64,000 bases of DNA from Sedimentitalea sp042687825 (lineage in GTDB: Bacteria > Pseudomonadota > Alphaproteobacteria > Rhodobacterales > Rhodobacteraceae): NCBI RefSeq assembly GCF_042687825.1, contig NZ_JBHUQE010000018.1:7496-71495 (forward strand). The letters are read 5' to 3'. Positions 9,141 through 17,846 of the stretch are shown here, piece after piece. The notes under the pieces are model-generated. The model worked only from the letters and a program-made list of their open reading frames with translations, was not told where the DNA came from and did no database searches. Positions within the stretch are counted from its first letter, which is position 1. Each line of letters opens with the position of its first letter. Both the position numbers and the translations under genes were made by a program.

Positions 9141-10337
9141 ATGGACGACAGTTGCGACATTCTGATCTCGGGCGGCGGGCCTGCCGGCCTGACTGCGGCT
9201 GCGGTGCTTGGTCATGCCGGTTTTCGGGTGATCTGCGTCGATCCGGCACCGCCGATCACCAACGCCGGCGCGTCAGGTTCTGATCTGCGCACCACGGCGA
9301 TCCTACAGCCGGCGCGCGCCCTGTTGCAGGATTGCGGGCTGTGGCAGCGGCTGGAACCGCATGCCGCGCCGCTGCAGGTCATGCGGATCGTGGATGCCGG
9401 TGGCGATCAGGCTGAACCGCGTGTCACCCGCGAATTCGATGCCGCCGACATTTCCGACCAACCGTTTGGCTGGAACCTGCCCAACTGGCTGTTGCGGCGC
9501 GAGATGGTGGCGCTGCTGCAGGACATTCCCAATGTCGATTTTCGACCCGGCACCGGCACCACGACGCTGTTCACCCGACAGGCCGAGGCCCGCGTCGGCC
9601 TGAGCGATGGCGGCCGTGTCCGCACCCGGCTGGTGGTTGCCGCCGACGGGCGCAACTCGCCGATGCGCCAGGCCGCCGGCATCGGCGTGCACACCACGCG
9701 CTATGGCCAAAAGGCTCTGGCCTTTGCGGTCACCCACCCGGAACCGCATGCCAACGTGTCGACCGAAATCCACCGCAGCGGCGGCCCCTTCACGCTGGTG
9801 CCCCTGCCGGACCACCAGGGATCGCCTTCGTCCGCCGTGGTCTGGATGGAGCGCGGCCCGAAAGCGGCGAGTCTGATGCAAATGGACGAACCGGCCTTCG
9901 AAGCGGCGATGACCGAACGCTCCTGCGGGCTGTTCGGTCCGCTGAAACTGGCCTCGCGGCGCAGCCTCTGGCCAATCATCACCCAACAGGCCGAGCGGAT
10001 GTCGGGCGAGCGCATCGCCCTGATGGCCGAGGCGGCCCATGTGGTGCCGCCGATCGGCGCGCAGGGGTTGAACATGTCGCTGGCCGACCTGCGCGCATTG
10101 CTGGATCTGGCGCAGGCCCGACCCCAGGGACTGGGTGATGCCGAGATGCTGGAGAGCTATCACCAGGCGCGGATCAAGGATGTCAAACTGCGGGTGCAGG
10201 GCATCGATCTGCTGAACCGGGCCTCGATGGTCGCGGCCCGACCGCTGCGCGACGCCCGCGCCCTGGGACTGAGCGCGCTCTATTCCCTGGCGCCCGTGCG
10301 CCGCAGCCTGATGCAGATGGGGCTGGGCGTGCGCTGA
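9141..10337 (+). CDS. UbiH/UbiF/COQ6-type FAD-dependent hydroxylase
   Basis: This 398-residue class A flavoprotein monooxygenase probably hydroxylates the ring of ubiquinone precursors at the membrane. The N-terminal Rossmann motif is SGGGPAGLTAAAVLG. A middle DGRNSPMRQAAG segment is the second FAD/NADPH motif. The third FAD motif is AEAAHVVPPIGAQGLNMS, where the usual GDAAH is AEAAH. The ATG at 9141 places the Rossmann strand at residue 6, as expected; the longer frame from 9087 is not used. Which ring position it hydroxylates (UbiH, UbiF or the alphaproteobacterial UbiL type) cannot be told from the sequence alone. Confidence 0.9.
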   Translation: MDDSCDILISGGGPAGLTAAAVLGHAGFRVICVDPAPPITNAGASGSDLRTTAILQPARALLQDCGLWQRLEPHAAPLQVMRIVDAGGDQAEPRVTREFDAADISDQPFGWNLPNWLLRREMVALLQDIPNVDFRPGTGTTTLFTRQAEARVGLSDGGRVRTRLVVAADGRNSPMRQAAGIGVHTTRYGQKALAFAVTHPEPHANVSTEIHRSGGPFTLVPLPDHQGSPSSAVVWMERGPKAASLMQMDEPAFEAAMTERSCGLFGPLKLASRRSLWPIITQQAERMSGERIALMAEAAHVVPPIGAQGLNMSLADLRALLDLAQARPQGLGDAEMLESYHQARIKDVKLRVQGIDLLNRASMVAARPLRDARALGLSALYSLAPVRRSLMQMGLGVR

Positions 10338-10364
10338 CGCCCGCCGCGTTTTCGCACGGCGCCG

Positions 10365-11492
10365 TCACAGCACCTGATCGAGCACTCGCCTGAGCCGCGC
10401 CAGCGTCGCGTCGACATCATAGAGCTTGTCCAGCCCGAACAGGCCCAGCCGAAAACTGCGGAACCCTTCCGGCTCGTCGCATTGCAGCGGCACGCCCGCG
10501 GCGATCTGCATGCCCAGCGCGGCGAATTTGCGGCCGTTCTGAATGTCGGGATCGTCGGTATAGCTGACCACCACCCCGGGCGCGCCGAAACCGTCGGCGG
10601 CCACCGACACGATCCCCTTGTCCCGCAGCATCGCCCGCACCCCGTCGCCCAGGGCCCACTGGGCCGCGCGCAGGCGCTCGAAACCGTAATCGCGGGTTTC
10701 CTGCATGGTATCGCGAAAATGGCGCAGACTGTCCGTGGGCATCGTCGCATGATAGGCGTGCCCGCCGTTTTCATAGGCCACCATGATCTGCCGCCATTTC
10801 TTGAGATCGATGGCGAAACTGTCGGACTCGGTCTGCTGCATCTGTGTCTCGGCGCGATCAGACAGCATCACCAGACCGGCGCAGGGCGTCGCGCTCCAGC
10901 CCTTTTGCGGCGCGCTGATCAAGACATCAACGCCGGTGGCCTGCATATCGACCCAGACACAACCCGAGGCGATGCAGTCCAGCACCATCAGGGCACCCAC
11001 CTCGTGCGCCGCCTCTGCCAGGGCCGTGACATAATCGTCCGGCAGAATCACCCCGGCTGCGGTTTCCACATGCGGGGCAAACACCACATCGGGCCGGCTG
11101 GCGCGAATCTCGGCAACCACCGCGTCGATCGGCGCCGGCGCAAAGGGCGCCGGGTCGCTGTTGCCGATGCGCCGCGCCTTCATCACCGTGCTTTGCGCGG
11201 TCAGCCCGCCGGTCTCGAAAATCTGGCTCCAGCGATAGGAAAACCAGCCGTTGCGCACCACCAGCACCTTTTTGTCACGGGCGAACTGACGCGCGACCGC
11301 TTCCATGGCATAGGTGCCGCCGCCGGGGATCACCACAACCGCATCGGCCTTGTAGACCTCGCGCAGCAGGCCGGAAATGTCGCGCATCACCTGCTGGAAC
11401 ACCTGCGACATGTGATTGAGCGAACGGTCGGTGAAGACCACCGAGAATTCTTCCAGACCTTCCGGGTCAACGGTATCGAGCAAAGCAGCCAT
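10365..11492 (-). CDS. Class V (alanine-glyoxylate type) aminotransferase
   Basis: This 375-residue PLP enzyme has fold type I. The cofactor lysine lies in SAPQKGWSATPCAG. The phosphate-binding loop is PGGGTYAMEAVAR, and the PLP-ring aspartate region is VLDCIASG. It belongs with alanine-glyoxylate, serine-glyoxylate or serine-pyruvate aminotransferases, but the amino donor is not determinable. The ATG at 11492 has a GGAG Shine-Dalgarno sequence 6 nt upstream; the longer frame to 11786 overlaps the neighbouring Lrp gene and is rejected. It follows two Lrp genes on the same strand, so it may be their target. Confidence 0.9.
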   Translation of the reverse strand: MAALLDTVDPEGLEEFSVVFTDRSLNHMSQVFQQVMRDISGLLREVYKADAVVVIPGGGTYAMEAVARQFARDKKVLVVRNGWFSYRWSQIFETGGLTAQSTVMKARRIGNSDPAPFAPAPIDAVVAEIRASRPDVVFAPHVETAAGVILPDDYVTALAEAAHEVGALMVLDCIASGCVWVDMQATGVDVLISAPQKGWSATPCAGLVMLSDRAETQMQQTESDSFAIDLKKWRQIMVAYENGGHAYHATMPTDSLRHFRDTMQETRDYGFERLRAAQWALGDGVRAMLRDKGIVSVAADGFGAPGVVVSYTDDPDIQNGRKFAALGMQIAAGVPLQCDEPEGFRSFRLGLFGLDKLYDVDATLARLRRVLDQVL

Positions 11493-11580
11493 GACAATCT
11501 CCGTGCAGTATCGTGTCTCTGCATAGCCCGCCATTTGCCTATTTGGCAAAACCTGTTTGCATCCGCCCGCCCCGAACCCG

Positions 11581-12039
11581 TCAGCCGATCGGTCCCGGCC
11601 GTCGTTCTTCGCTGAGCAAGACGTTGGCCTCAAGCTCGCCCGCCCCCGGCAGCGCCATGATCCGGCGCCGCAACACCCGTTCGAAATCGGCCAGATCGCG
11701 CGCCACCACGCGCAGCCGGAAATCGTAGAGACCAAGAACATGCTCGACCGTCTGAACCTCAGGAATGGCGCTGACGGCACGTTCAAAGTCGTCCAGACTG
11801 ACCTGCGCCTTGCGGGCCAGTTTCACCCCCAGAAAGACGGTCACGCCAAACCCCAGCGCCTCGGCATTCAGCCGCAACCGCCGCCCCTTGATCACGCCGG
11901 CCTGTTGCAATCGCCGGATCCGCCGCCAGGTCGCGGGCTGCGACAGGCCGAAGCGCCGCCCCAGCGCCCCGGCGCTTTGGGTTGCGTCCTGCCCCAGCGC
12001 CCGCAACAGGCGTCGGTCGATTTCATCCAGGTCGATCAT
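11581..12039 (-). CDS. Lrp/AsnC family regulator (second gene of a tandem pair)
   Basis: This 152-residue feast/famine regulator has an N-terminal helix-turn-helix (LDEIDRRLLRALGQDA, then GLSQPATWRRIRRLQQAGVI) and a C-terminal RAM/ACT-like effector domain. Its start codon overlaps the stop of the upstream Lrp gene by 4 nt (ATGA), so the two are translationally coupled. The pair may form a heteromer, since adjacent Lrp genes of this type are known in proteobacteria; that is inference. The class V aminotransferase lies downstream. Confidence 0.93.
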   Translation of the reverse strand: MIDLDEIDRRLLRALGQDATQSAGALGRRFGLSQPATWRRIRRLQQAGVIKGRRLRLNAEALGFGVTVFLGVKLARKAQVSLDDFERAVSAIPEVQTVEHVLGLYDFRLRVVARDLADFERVLRRRIMALPGAGELEANVLLSEERRPGPIG

Positions 12040-12491
12040 ATCGGCAGCATCTCGTCGCTTTTGATCCGCGCGATATGCATCAAGGCCTCGATATCGGCGA
12101 TATGCGGCAGCGTCAGGATCCGGCTGCGATAGATCTGCTGGTACTGCGCCATGTCCCGTGCGATCACCGACAGGCGCACATCGACCCGCCCGAGAAAGGT
12201 CTGGATCTCCAGCACTTCGGGCACCTCGCGCGCGGCGGCGATGAACTCGTCAAAGGCGCGCGGCTGGGTCTTGTCCAAAGTCACCCGCAAACTGACCTCG
12301 ACCGCATAGCCCAGGGCTGCCCAGTCGATCACCGCTTCTTGCCCCAGGATCACCCCCGCCGCCTGCAGCCGGTCCAGACGCCGCAGGCATTTGGACACGC
12401 TGATATTGACCCGCTCGGCCAGATCGCGCGCGGTCAAGGTTGGGTCGGACTGAAAGACCCGCAACAGACGCCGGTCCATGTCATCAAGCAT
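12036..12491 (-). CDS. Lrp/AsnC family regulator (first gene of a tandem pair)
   Basis: This 151-residue Lrp protein has the pattern MLDDMDRRLLRVFQSDPTL and HTH helices around NISVSKCLRRLDRLQAAG, with a C-terminal effector domain (EVLEIQTFLGRVDVRL). It is divergent from ilvC, with only 138 bp between start codons. That suggests autoregulation and control of branched-chain amino-acid synthesis from the shared region. It differs clearly from the downstream paralogue, so the pair is not a recent duplication. Confidence 0.93.
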   Translation of the reverse strand: MLDDMDRRLLRVFQSDPTLTARDLAERVNISVSKCLRRLDRLQAAGVILGQEAVIDWAALGYAVEVSLRVTLDKTQPRAFDEFIAAAREVPEVLEIQTFLGRVDVRLSVIARDMAQYQQIYRSRILTLPHIADIEALMHIARIKSDEMLPI

Positions 12492-12498
12492 GATTTTT

Positions 12499-12537
12499 TC
12501 AATTTTCCATCAGAACGCGAATGGCAATATCAATTTT
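12499..12537. promoter_or_regulatory. Possible Lrp operator: repeated TCAATTTT boxes in the lrp/ilvC intergenic region
   Basis: The octamer TCAATTTT occurs at 12499-12506 and again at 12530-12537, 31 bp apart (three helical turns), in an AT-rich patch that stands out from the GC-rich surroundings. Lrp proteins commonly bind AT-rich sites in phase. The assignment is inference. Confidence 0.35.
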
Positions 12538-12629
12538 GCAGCGAAATATCCAGCCCGCGCTACTGACATCGCCTTGAACCCTGAGATACACCCGGCGCTG
12601 AAACGTCCGACAGAGAAAGGAACGCCGTC

Positions 12630-13652
12630 ATGCGCGTCTATTATGATCGCGATTGCGATATCAACCTGATCAAAGACAAGAAGGTCGCCATTCTGGGCTA
12701 TGGCAGCCAGGGTCACGCCCATGCGCTGAACCTGCGCGATTCCGGCGCCAAGAACCTGGTCGTCGCGCTGCGCGAAGGCAGCCCCAGCGCCGCCAAGGCC
12801 GAAGGCGAAGGCCTGCAGGTCATGGGCATTGCCGAAGCCGCCGCCTGGGCCGACCTGATCATGTTCACCATGCCCGATGAATTGCAGGCCGAGACCTACA
12901 AGAAATACGTGCATGACAACATTCGCGAGGGTGCCGCGATTGCCTTTGCGCATGGCCTGAACGTACATTTCGGCCTGATCGAGCCCAAGCCCGGCGTCGA
13001 TGTGATCATGATGGCGCCCAAGGGTCCGGGCCACACCGTGCGCGGCGAATACACCAAGGGCGGCGGCGTGCCCTGCCTGGTGGCCGTCGACAAGGACGCC
13101 ACCGGCAAGGCGCTGGAAATCGGCCTGTCCTATTGCAGTGCCATCGGCGGCGGCCGCTCGGGCATCATCGAGACCAATTTCCGCGAGGAATGCGAAACCG
13201 ACCTGTTCGGCGAACAGGCCGTGCTGTGCGGCGGGCTGGTCGAACTGATCCGCTGCGGTTTCGAGACCCTGGTCGAGGCAGGTTATGCCCCCGAGATGGC
13301 CTATTTCGAATGCCTGCACGAGGTGAAGCTGATCGTCGACCTGATCTATGAAGGCGGCATTGCCAACATGGATTATTCGATCTCCAACACCGCCGAATAC
13401 GGCCAGTATGTCACCGGCCCGCGGATCCTGCCCTATGAGCAGACCAAGAAGGCCATGAAGGAAGTTCTGAACGACATTCAGCAGGGCAAATTCGTCCGCG
13501 ACTTCATGCTGGAAAACGCCGTTGGCCAACCGACGATCAAAGCGTCCCGTCGTGCGAATGACGAACACCAGATCGAAAAGGTCGGCGAGACCCTGCGCGG
13601 CATGATGCCGTGGATTTCCGCCGGCAAGATGGTCGACAAGGAAAAGAACTGA
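12630..13652 (+). CDS. ilvC: Ketol-acid reductoisomerase
   Basis: This enzyme converts acetolactate or acetohydroxybutyrate to the dihydroxy acids of valine, leucine and isoleucine synthesis, using NADPH and Mg2+. It has 340 residues, the short class I form. The dinucleotide-binding motif is GYGSQGHAHALNLRDSG. Acidic metal ligands lie in the C-terminal knotted domain (ETDLFGEQAVLCGG and the FECLHE segment). The ATG at 12630 follows GAAAGGA. It is monocistronic, with a strong terminator downstream and Lrp genes divergent upstream. Confidence 0.98.
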   Translation: MRVYYDRDCDINLIKDKKVAILGYGSQGHAHALNLRDSGAKNLVVALREGSPSAAKAEGEGLQVMGIAEAAAWADLIMFTMPDELQAETYKKYVHDNIREGAAIAFAHGLNVHFGLIEPKPGVDVIMMAPKGPGHTVRGEYTKGGGVPCLVAVDKDATGKALEIGLSYCSAIGGGRSGIIETNFREECETDLFGEQAVLCGGLVELIRCGFETLVEAGYAPEMAYFECLHEVKLIVDLIYEGGIANMDYSISNTAEYGQYVTGPRILPYEQTKKAMKEVLNDIQQGKFVRDFMLENAVGQPTIKASRRANDEHQIEKVGETLRGMMPWISAGKMVDKEKN

Positions 13653-13701
13653 CGACAGCGGGGCAACGGCCCCGCCTTGCGGCCCCGGCCGAGCGATTGC
13701 G

Positions 13702-13735
13702 ATTGACCCCGGCCCGGTGCCGGGGTCAATTCGTT
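13702..13735 (+). terminator. Rho-independent terminator of ilvC
   Basis: A 12-bp perfect stem (ATTGACCCCGGC/GCCGGGGTCAAT) with a 5-nt loop is followed by TCGTTCT, 50 bp after the ilvC stop. The tail is only moderately T-rich. Confidence 0.8.
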
Positions 13736-13760
13736 CTGATGCCGCGCAAGGAGCTCCGCG

Positions 13761-14546
13761 ATGTCCCAGCCCAATCCCACCGGGATTGACGCCTACAAAC
13801 CCGCCGAGATCGCCGCGCTGGTCGAGGCGGCGGGGGTCGGCAAGGCACGTCTGCCTGTCGTCCAGATGCTGATGCTGGCCTTGCTGGCCGGCGCCTTCAT
13901 CGCGCTGGGGGCGGCGGCCTATACCATGGTGATGACCGGCGCCGATCCCGGCTATGGCCCGCACCGGTTTCTCGGCGGGCTGGTGTTTTCGCTGGGCCTG
14001 GTGCTGGTGATCGTCGGCGGCGCGGAACTGTTTACCGGCAATGCGCTGATGACCATGGCGGCCGTGGATCGCAGGATCACCGCGCGCGAGTTGATGCGCG
14101 CCTGGGTCATCGTCTATTTCGGCAATCTCGTCGGCGCGCTGGTCATCGCCGGACTGGTCGCGGCCAGCGGGCTGCTGGATGGCGCCATGGGGGACACCGC
14201 CCGCGCCATCGCCCAGGCCAAGGTTGTTCTGAGCACGACCCAGACCCTGGCGCGCGCGGTGCTCTGCAACATCCTGGTCTGCCTCGCCGTCTGGCTGACA
14301 CTGGCCGCGCGCAGCGCGGCGGGCAAGATCCTGGCGATCCCGCTGCCCATCGCTGCCTTTGTGGCGCTGGGGTTCGAGCATTCGATCGCCAACATGTACC
14401 TGATCCCACAAGGGGTTTTCGCCGGCGCCACGCCCGGCGTGGGTGCGGTGCTGCACAATATCCTTGTTGTCACACTGGGCAATATCATCGGCGGCGCGGG
14501 CGGTGTCGCGCTGAGCTATCGCCTTGCCTACGGGCCGCCGCCATGA
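13761..14546 (+). CDS. Formate/nitrite transporter family channel
   Basis: This 261-residue FNT protein has six membrane segments. It carries the family features GAAAYTMV early, the GGAELFTGNALMT signature (about residues 86-98) and a second half repeat with FEHSIANMYLIPQGV. It probably moves formate, nitrite or another small monovalent anion across the inner membrane; the substrate is not determinable here. The ATG follows AAGGAG. Its last 4 nt overlap the start of the downstream DMT transporter, indicating a two-gene operon. Confidence 0.93.
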   Translation: MSQPNPTGIDAYKPAEIAALVEAAGVGKARLPVVQMLMLALLAGAFIALGAAAYTMVMTGADPGYGPHRFLGGLVFSLGLVLVIVGGAELFTGNALMTMAAVDRRITARELMRAWVIVYFGNLVGALVIAGLVAASGLLDGAMGDTARAIAQAKVVLSTTQTLARAVLCNILVCLAVWLTLAARSAAGKILAIPLPIAAFVALGFEHSIANMYLIPQGVFAGATPGVGAVLHNILVVTLGNIIGGAGGVALSYRLAYGPPP

Positions 14547-15463
14547 GCGCTGAGACCCCCGAGATCACCGGCAAGAGCTGGCTGATGGTGGCGGTTCTGG
14601 GCCTTGTCTGGGGCGGCACCTTTCTGGTCATCGAGGTTGCGCTGCGCGGCATTACCCCGTTCTGGCTGGCTGCCTGCCGGATCGGCTTTGGGGCGCTGCT
14701 GACGGTCATCGTCTGGCAGTTGCGGGGCGGCGCGCTGTTTGCGGCTCCGACCGAAGCCCGCGAAAAGGCCAATCTGACCTTGATCGCTCTGCTCAGTTCG
14801 GCGCTGCCCTTCATGCTGATTTCCTGGGGGCAACAATACGTGACAGCCGGGTTTACCGGTGTCTCGATGGCCAGCGTTGCGCTGATCATGCTGCCACTGG
14901 CGCATTTCTTTGTACCGGGCGAACGGATCACGGCGCGGCGCGGTGCCGGTTTCGTGATCGGATTTGTCGGCGTGACCCTGCTGATCGGCAGCCAGGCCTT
15001 TGAAAGCACAGGTCTTGCGCTGGAAATGCCGGGCCGGATGGCCTGTGTCGCCGCCGCCGGCTGCTATGCGCTGAGTTCGATCCTGATGCGCCGCCTGCCG
15101 CCGGTCGATGCGGTCGGTCTGTCGGCGGTTCTGTTGCTGATCGGCGCGGCAGCGGTGATCCCGCTGGCCTGGCTGGTCGAGGGACCGCCGCCCGCCGTGG
15201 ACGGCACGACCCTGTGGGTGCTGGCCTTTCTCGGCCTGGTGCCGACCGCCGCAGCGAACCTGCTGCGGGTGACGGTGGTGCGCACGGCCGGGCCGGTCTT
15301 CATGTCGCTGGTCAATTATCAGGTGCCGGTCTGGTCGGTGCTGCTGGGTGTCGTGCTGCTGGGCGAACCTCTGCCACCGAGTTTGCTGGGTGCCATGGCG
15401 CTGATCCTGTGTGGCGTGGCCCTCAGCCAGTTCGGCGCCTTGCGACGCCTGTTTCGCCGGTAG
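14543..15463 (+). CDS. EamA/DMT family transporter
   Basis: This 306-residue protein has ten predicted membrane helices arranged as two EamA repeats: an early GLVWGGTFLVIEVALRGITP and a second repeat starting about residue 155 with AAGCYALSSILMRR. The family exports small metabolites or amino acids; the substrate is unknown. The start overlaps the FNT stop by 4 nt, so the two are translationally coupled. It is the first of three DMT transporters in the window; the others are at 38156 and 59203. Confidence 0.92.
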   Translation: MSAETPEITGKSWLMVAVLGLVWGGTFLVIEVALRGITPFWLAACRIGFGALLTVIVWQLRGGALFAAPTEAREKANLTLIALLSSALPFMLISWGQQYVTAGFTGVSMASVALIMLPLAHFFVPGERITARRGAGFVIGFVGVTLLIGSQAFESTGLALEMPGRMACVAAAGCYALSSILMRRLPPVDAVGLSAVLLLIGAAAVIPLAWLVEGPPPAVDGTTLWVLAFLGLVPTAAANLLRVTVVRTAGPVFMSLVNYQVPVWSVLLGVVLLGEPLPPSLLGAMALILCGVALSQFGALRRLFRR

Positions 15464-15492
15464 ACCGCACGGGGAGGTGACGGATCGCACGG

Positions 15493-16839
15493 TCAGGCAG
15501 AGACTGCCCCCTGAACCGCGTCAACAACACGGTCGACCGCGCGTTCCAGCAGAACCGCATCCTCGGATTCGGCCATGACCCGGATCAGCGGTTCCGTGCC
15601 CGATTTCCGGATCAGCAACCGCCCCTTGCCGGAGAGTTCCGATTCCGCCGCTGCAATCGCCGACTGCACCTCGGGCAGATCCAGCGGCTGCTGTCCGTCC
15701 CCGTAGCGCACGTTCTTCAACAGTTGCGGCACCGGTTCGAATTGCTGCGCCAATGCGCTTGCAGGCCTGTCGTCATGCACCATCTCGGCCAGAAAATGCA
15801 GCCCGGCCATCAACCCGTCCCCGGTGGTGGCATAGTCGGTCATCACGATATGGCCGGATTGCTCGCCGCCCAGGTTGAAACCGCCCTCGCGCATGCGTTC
15901 GACCACATAGCGATCGCCCACCGCCGTGCGCTCCAACCGCAATCCGCGCTCTTCGAGATGGCGCTCCAGTCCCAGATTGGACATGACCGTGGCGACCAGC
16001 GCGCCGCCTTTCAGCCGGCCGTCCTGGGCAGATCGGCTGGCCAGCAGCGCCATAAGCTGATCGCCGTCGGCCACGGTGCCGGTCTCGTCGATCATGATCA
16101 CCCGGTCGGCATCGCCATCTAGGCAGATACCCACATCGGCCCCATGCGCGATCACCGTTTCCGCCGCCGCCTGCGGCTGGGTCGAGCCGCATTTGCGGTT
16201 GATATTGTAGCCGTCCGGCGCGACACCCACCGGGATCACCTCGGCGCCCAGTTCCCACAGGGTTTCCGGCGCTGTGCGATAGGCCGCGCCGTTGGCGCAA
16301 TCGACCACCACCTTGAGCCCGTCCAGACGCAGGTCGCGCGGCAACGAGGATTTCACCCTTTCGCCATATCGGAACCGGGCGTCATCGATGCGCTTGGCGC
16401 GGCCGATATTGACCGCGCGGGCGGGTTCGACCCCGGCGTCGATCAGCGCCTCGATCTCGATCTCGGCCTGGTCGGACAGCTTGAACCCGTCAGGGCCGAA
16501 GAACTTGATGCCGTTGTCCTCGGCCGGATTGTGGCTGGCCGAGATCATCACCCCCAGATCGGCGCGCATAGAACGCGTCATCAGCCCCACGGCGGGTGTC
16601 GGCACCGGCCCCAGCAGCAACACGTTCATGCCGGTGCTGGTCAGCCCCGCGGTCAGGGCATTTTCGAACATGTAGCCCGACAGCCGGGTGTCCTTGCCGA
16701 TGACAACCCGGTGCACGCCGCCCGCCTCGCGCCGGAAATAGCGCCCCACAGCGGCACCGATGCGCAGGGCCATGTCTGCGGTCATCGGAGCAATGTTGGC
16801 GGTGCCGCGCACGCCGTCTGTTCCAAACAGTTTTCTCAT
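15493..16839 (-). CDS. glmM: Phosphoglucosamine mutase
   Basis: This enzyme converts glucosamine-6-phosphate to glucosamine-1-phosphate for peptidoglycan and LPS synthesis. It has 448 residues. The N-terminus is RKLFGTDGVRGTAN, the phosphoserine loop is ISASHNPAEDNGIKFFG, the Mg2+ loop is DGDADR, the sugar loop GGEQSGHI, and the phosphate-binding RKSGTEPLIRVMAE. The ATG at 16839 gives the conserved N-terminus; the longer frame adds nine unconserved residues. It lies 8 nt after folP, so folB-folP-glmM form one operon, extending the folP-glmM order known from E. coli. Confidence 0.97.
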   Translation of the reverse strand: MRKLFGTDGVRGTANIAPMTADMALRIGAAVGRYFRREAGGVHRVVIGKDTRLSGYMFENALTAGLTSTGMNVLLLGPVPTPAVGLMTRSMRADLGVMISASHNPAEDNGIKFFGPDGFKLSDQAEIEIEALIDAGVEPARAVNIGRAKRIDDARFRYGERVKSSLPRDLRLDGLKVVVDCANGAAYRTAPETLWELGAEVIPVGVAPDGYNINRKCGSTQPQAAAETVIAHGADVGICLDGDADRVIMIDETGTVADGDQLMALLASRSAQDGRLKGGALVATVMSNLGLERHLEERGLRLERTAVGDRYVVERMREGGFNLGGEQSGHIVMTDYATTGDGLMAGLHFLAEMVHDDRPASALAQQFEPVPQLLKNVRYGDGQQPLDLPEVQSAIAAAESELSGKGRLLIRKSGTEPLIRVMAESEDAVLLERAVDRVVDAVQGAVSA

Positions 16840-16847
16840 CATGTCCC

Positions 16848-17846
16848 TTATCTGACCGCCATCCACAAACGCAGGGCCTGTACAGTGTCGGCCACGTCAT
16901 GCACCCGCAGGATTTGCACACCCTGCCCCAGCGCCGCAAGCCCCACGGCGATCGAACCCGGTGCGCGGGTCTCGGCCCGTTCCTGCCGACCGATGCTGCC
17001 GATGAACCGCTTGCGCGACACCCCCAGCAGGATGGCACAGCCCAACCCGTGAAACAGGCTGATATTGCGCAACAGCGTCAAATTGTGCCGCTCGGTCTTG
17101 CCAAAGCCGATGCCGGGATCGACCAGGATCCGATTGCGCGCCAGACCCTTCGCCTCGACCGCGCGGATCCGTCCCTCCAGAAAATCATAGACATCCAGCA
17201 ATACGTCATCATAGCGCGGGTCCTGCTGCATGGTCTGCGGATCGCCCTGCGCGTGCATGATGCAGACAGGTACATCCCGCTTTGCGCAGAGGCCGGCCAG
17301 TTCCGCATCATGTGTCAGCCCCGACACGTCGTTCACCAGCGTCGCGCCGGCATCCAGCGCAGCCCGGGCCACCGCCGCCTTGCGGGTGTCGACGGAAACC
17401 GGCACCGCCAATTCCTGACGAATGGCGCGCAGAACCGGTTCGATCCGCTCGATTTCCGCCGCCGCAGGCACGGGGGCAGCGCCGGGGCGGGTGGATTCAC
17501 CGCCCACGTCAATCACCGCCGCGCCGTCCTGAACCATCTGCCGCGCCGCCCGGCGGGCATCTGCGGGTGCAGCATGCAGGCCACCGTCGGAAAAGCTGTC
17601 AGGCGTCACGTTGAGTATGCCCATGACGCAGGGCTGGCTCATGTCCAAACCGGCGATCGCGGCGCGCGGCGCGGTCAGGCGGGCGGACAATTCAGGCGGC
17701 AAATCCTGCGCATGTACCAGCCGCGATGGAACATTCCGCTGCAGCACTTGGGCGTGGGTGAACCACAGGGGGCCACCGGCCAGCAGCATCGCCCCGGACG
17801 GTCGCACCGCGCCGTGTTGCACCAGTGGGCGGGCATAGACGCTCAC
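16848..17846 (-). CDS. folP: Dihydropteroate synthase
   Basis: This enzyme condenses p-aminobenzoate with dihydropterin pyrophosphate and is the sulfonamide target. It has 332 residues, somewhat longer than the roughly 280 of E. coli because of an N-terminal extension of about 65 residues before the TIM barrel. The barrel starts at VMGILNVTPDSFSDGG, with a second motif VDVGGESTRPGAA and the pterin-site region FGKTERHNLTLLRN; the C-terminus holds RVHDVADTVQAL. The start overlaps the folB stop by 4 nt (coupled), and glmM follows after 8 nt. Confidence 0.96.
   Translation of the reverse strand: MSVYARPLVQHGAVRPSGAMLLAGGPLWFTHAQVLQRNVPSRLVHAQDLPPELSARLTAPRAAIAGLDMSQPCVMGILNVTPDSFSDGGLHAAPADARRAARQMVQDGAAVIDVGGESTRPGAAPVPAAAEIERIEPVLRAIRQELAVPVSVDTRKAAVARAALDAGATLVNDVSGLTHDAELAGLCAKRDVPVCIMHAQGDPQTMQQDPRYDDVLLDVYDFLEGRIRAVEAKGLARNRILVDPGIGFGKTERHNLTLLRNISLFHGLGCAILLGVSRKRFIGSIGRQERAETRAPGSIAVGLAALGQGVQILRVHDVADTVQALRLWMAVR

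Noticed and set aside
12510..14456. Long open frame on the minus strand (648 codons) opposite ilvC and the FNT gene
   Set aside because: It is antisense to two well-supported genes, has a composition typical of shadow frames in high-GC DNA (rich in Arg, His, Gln, Gly), and shows no recognisable domain.
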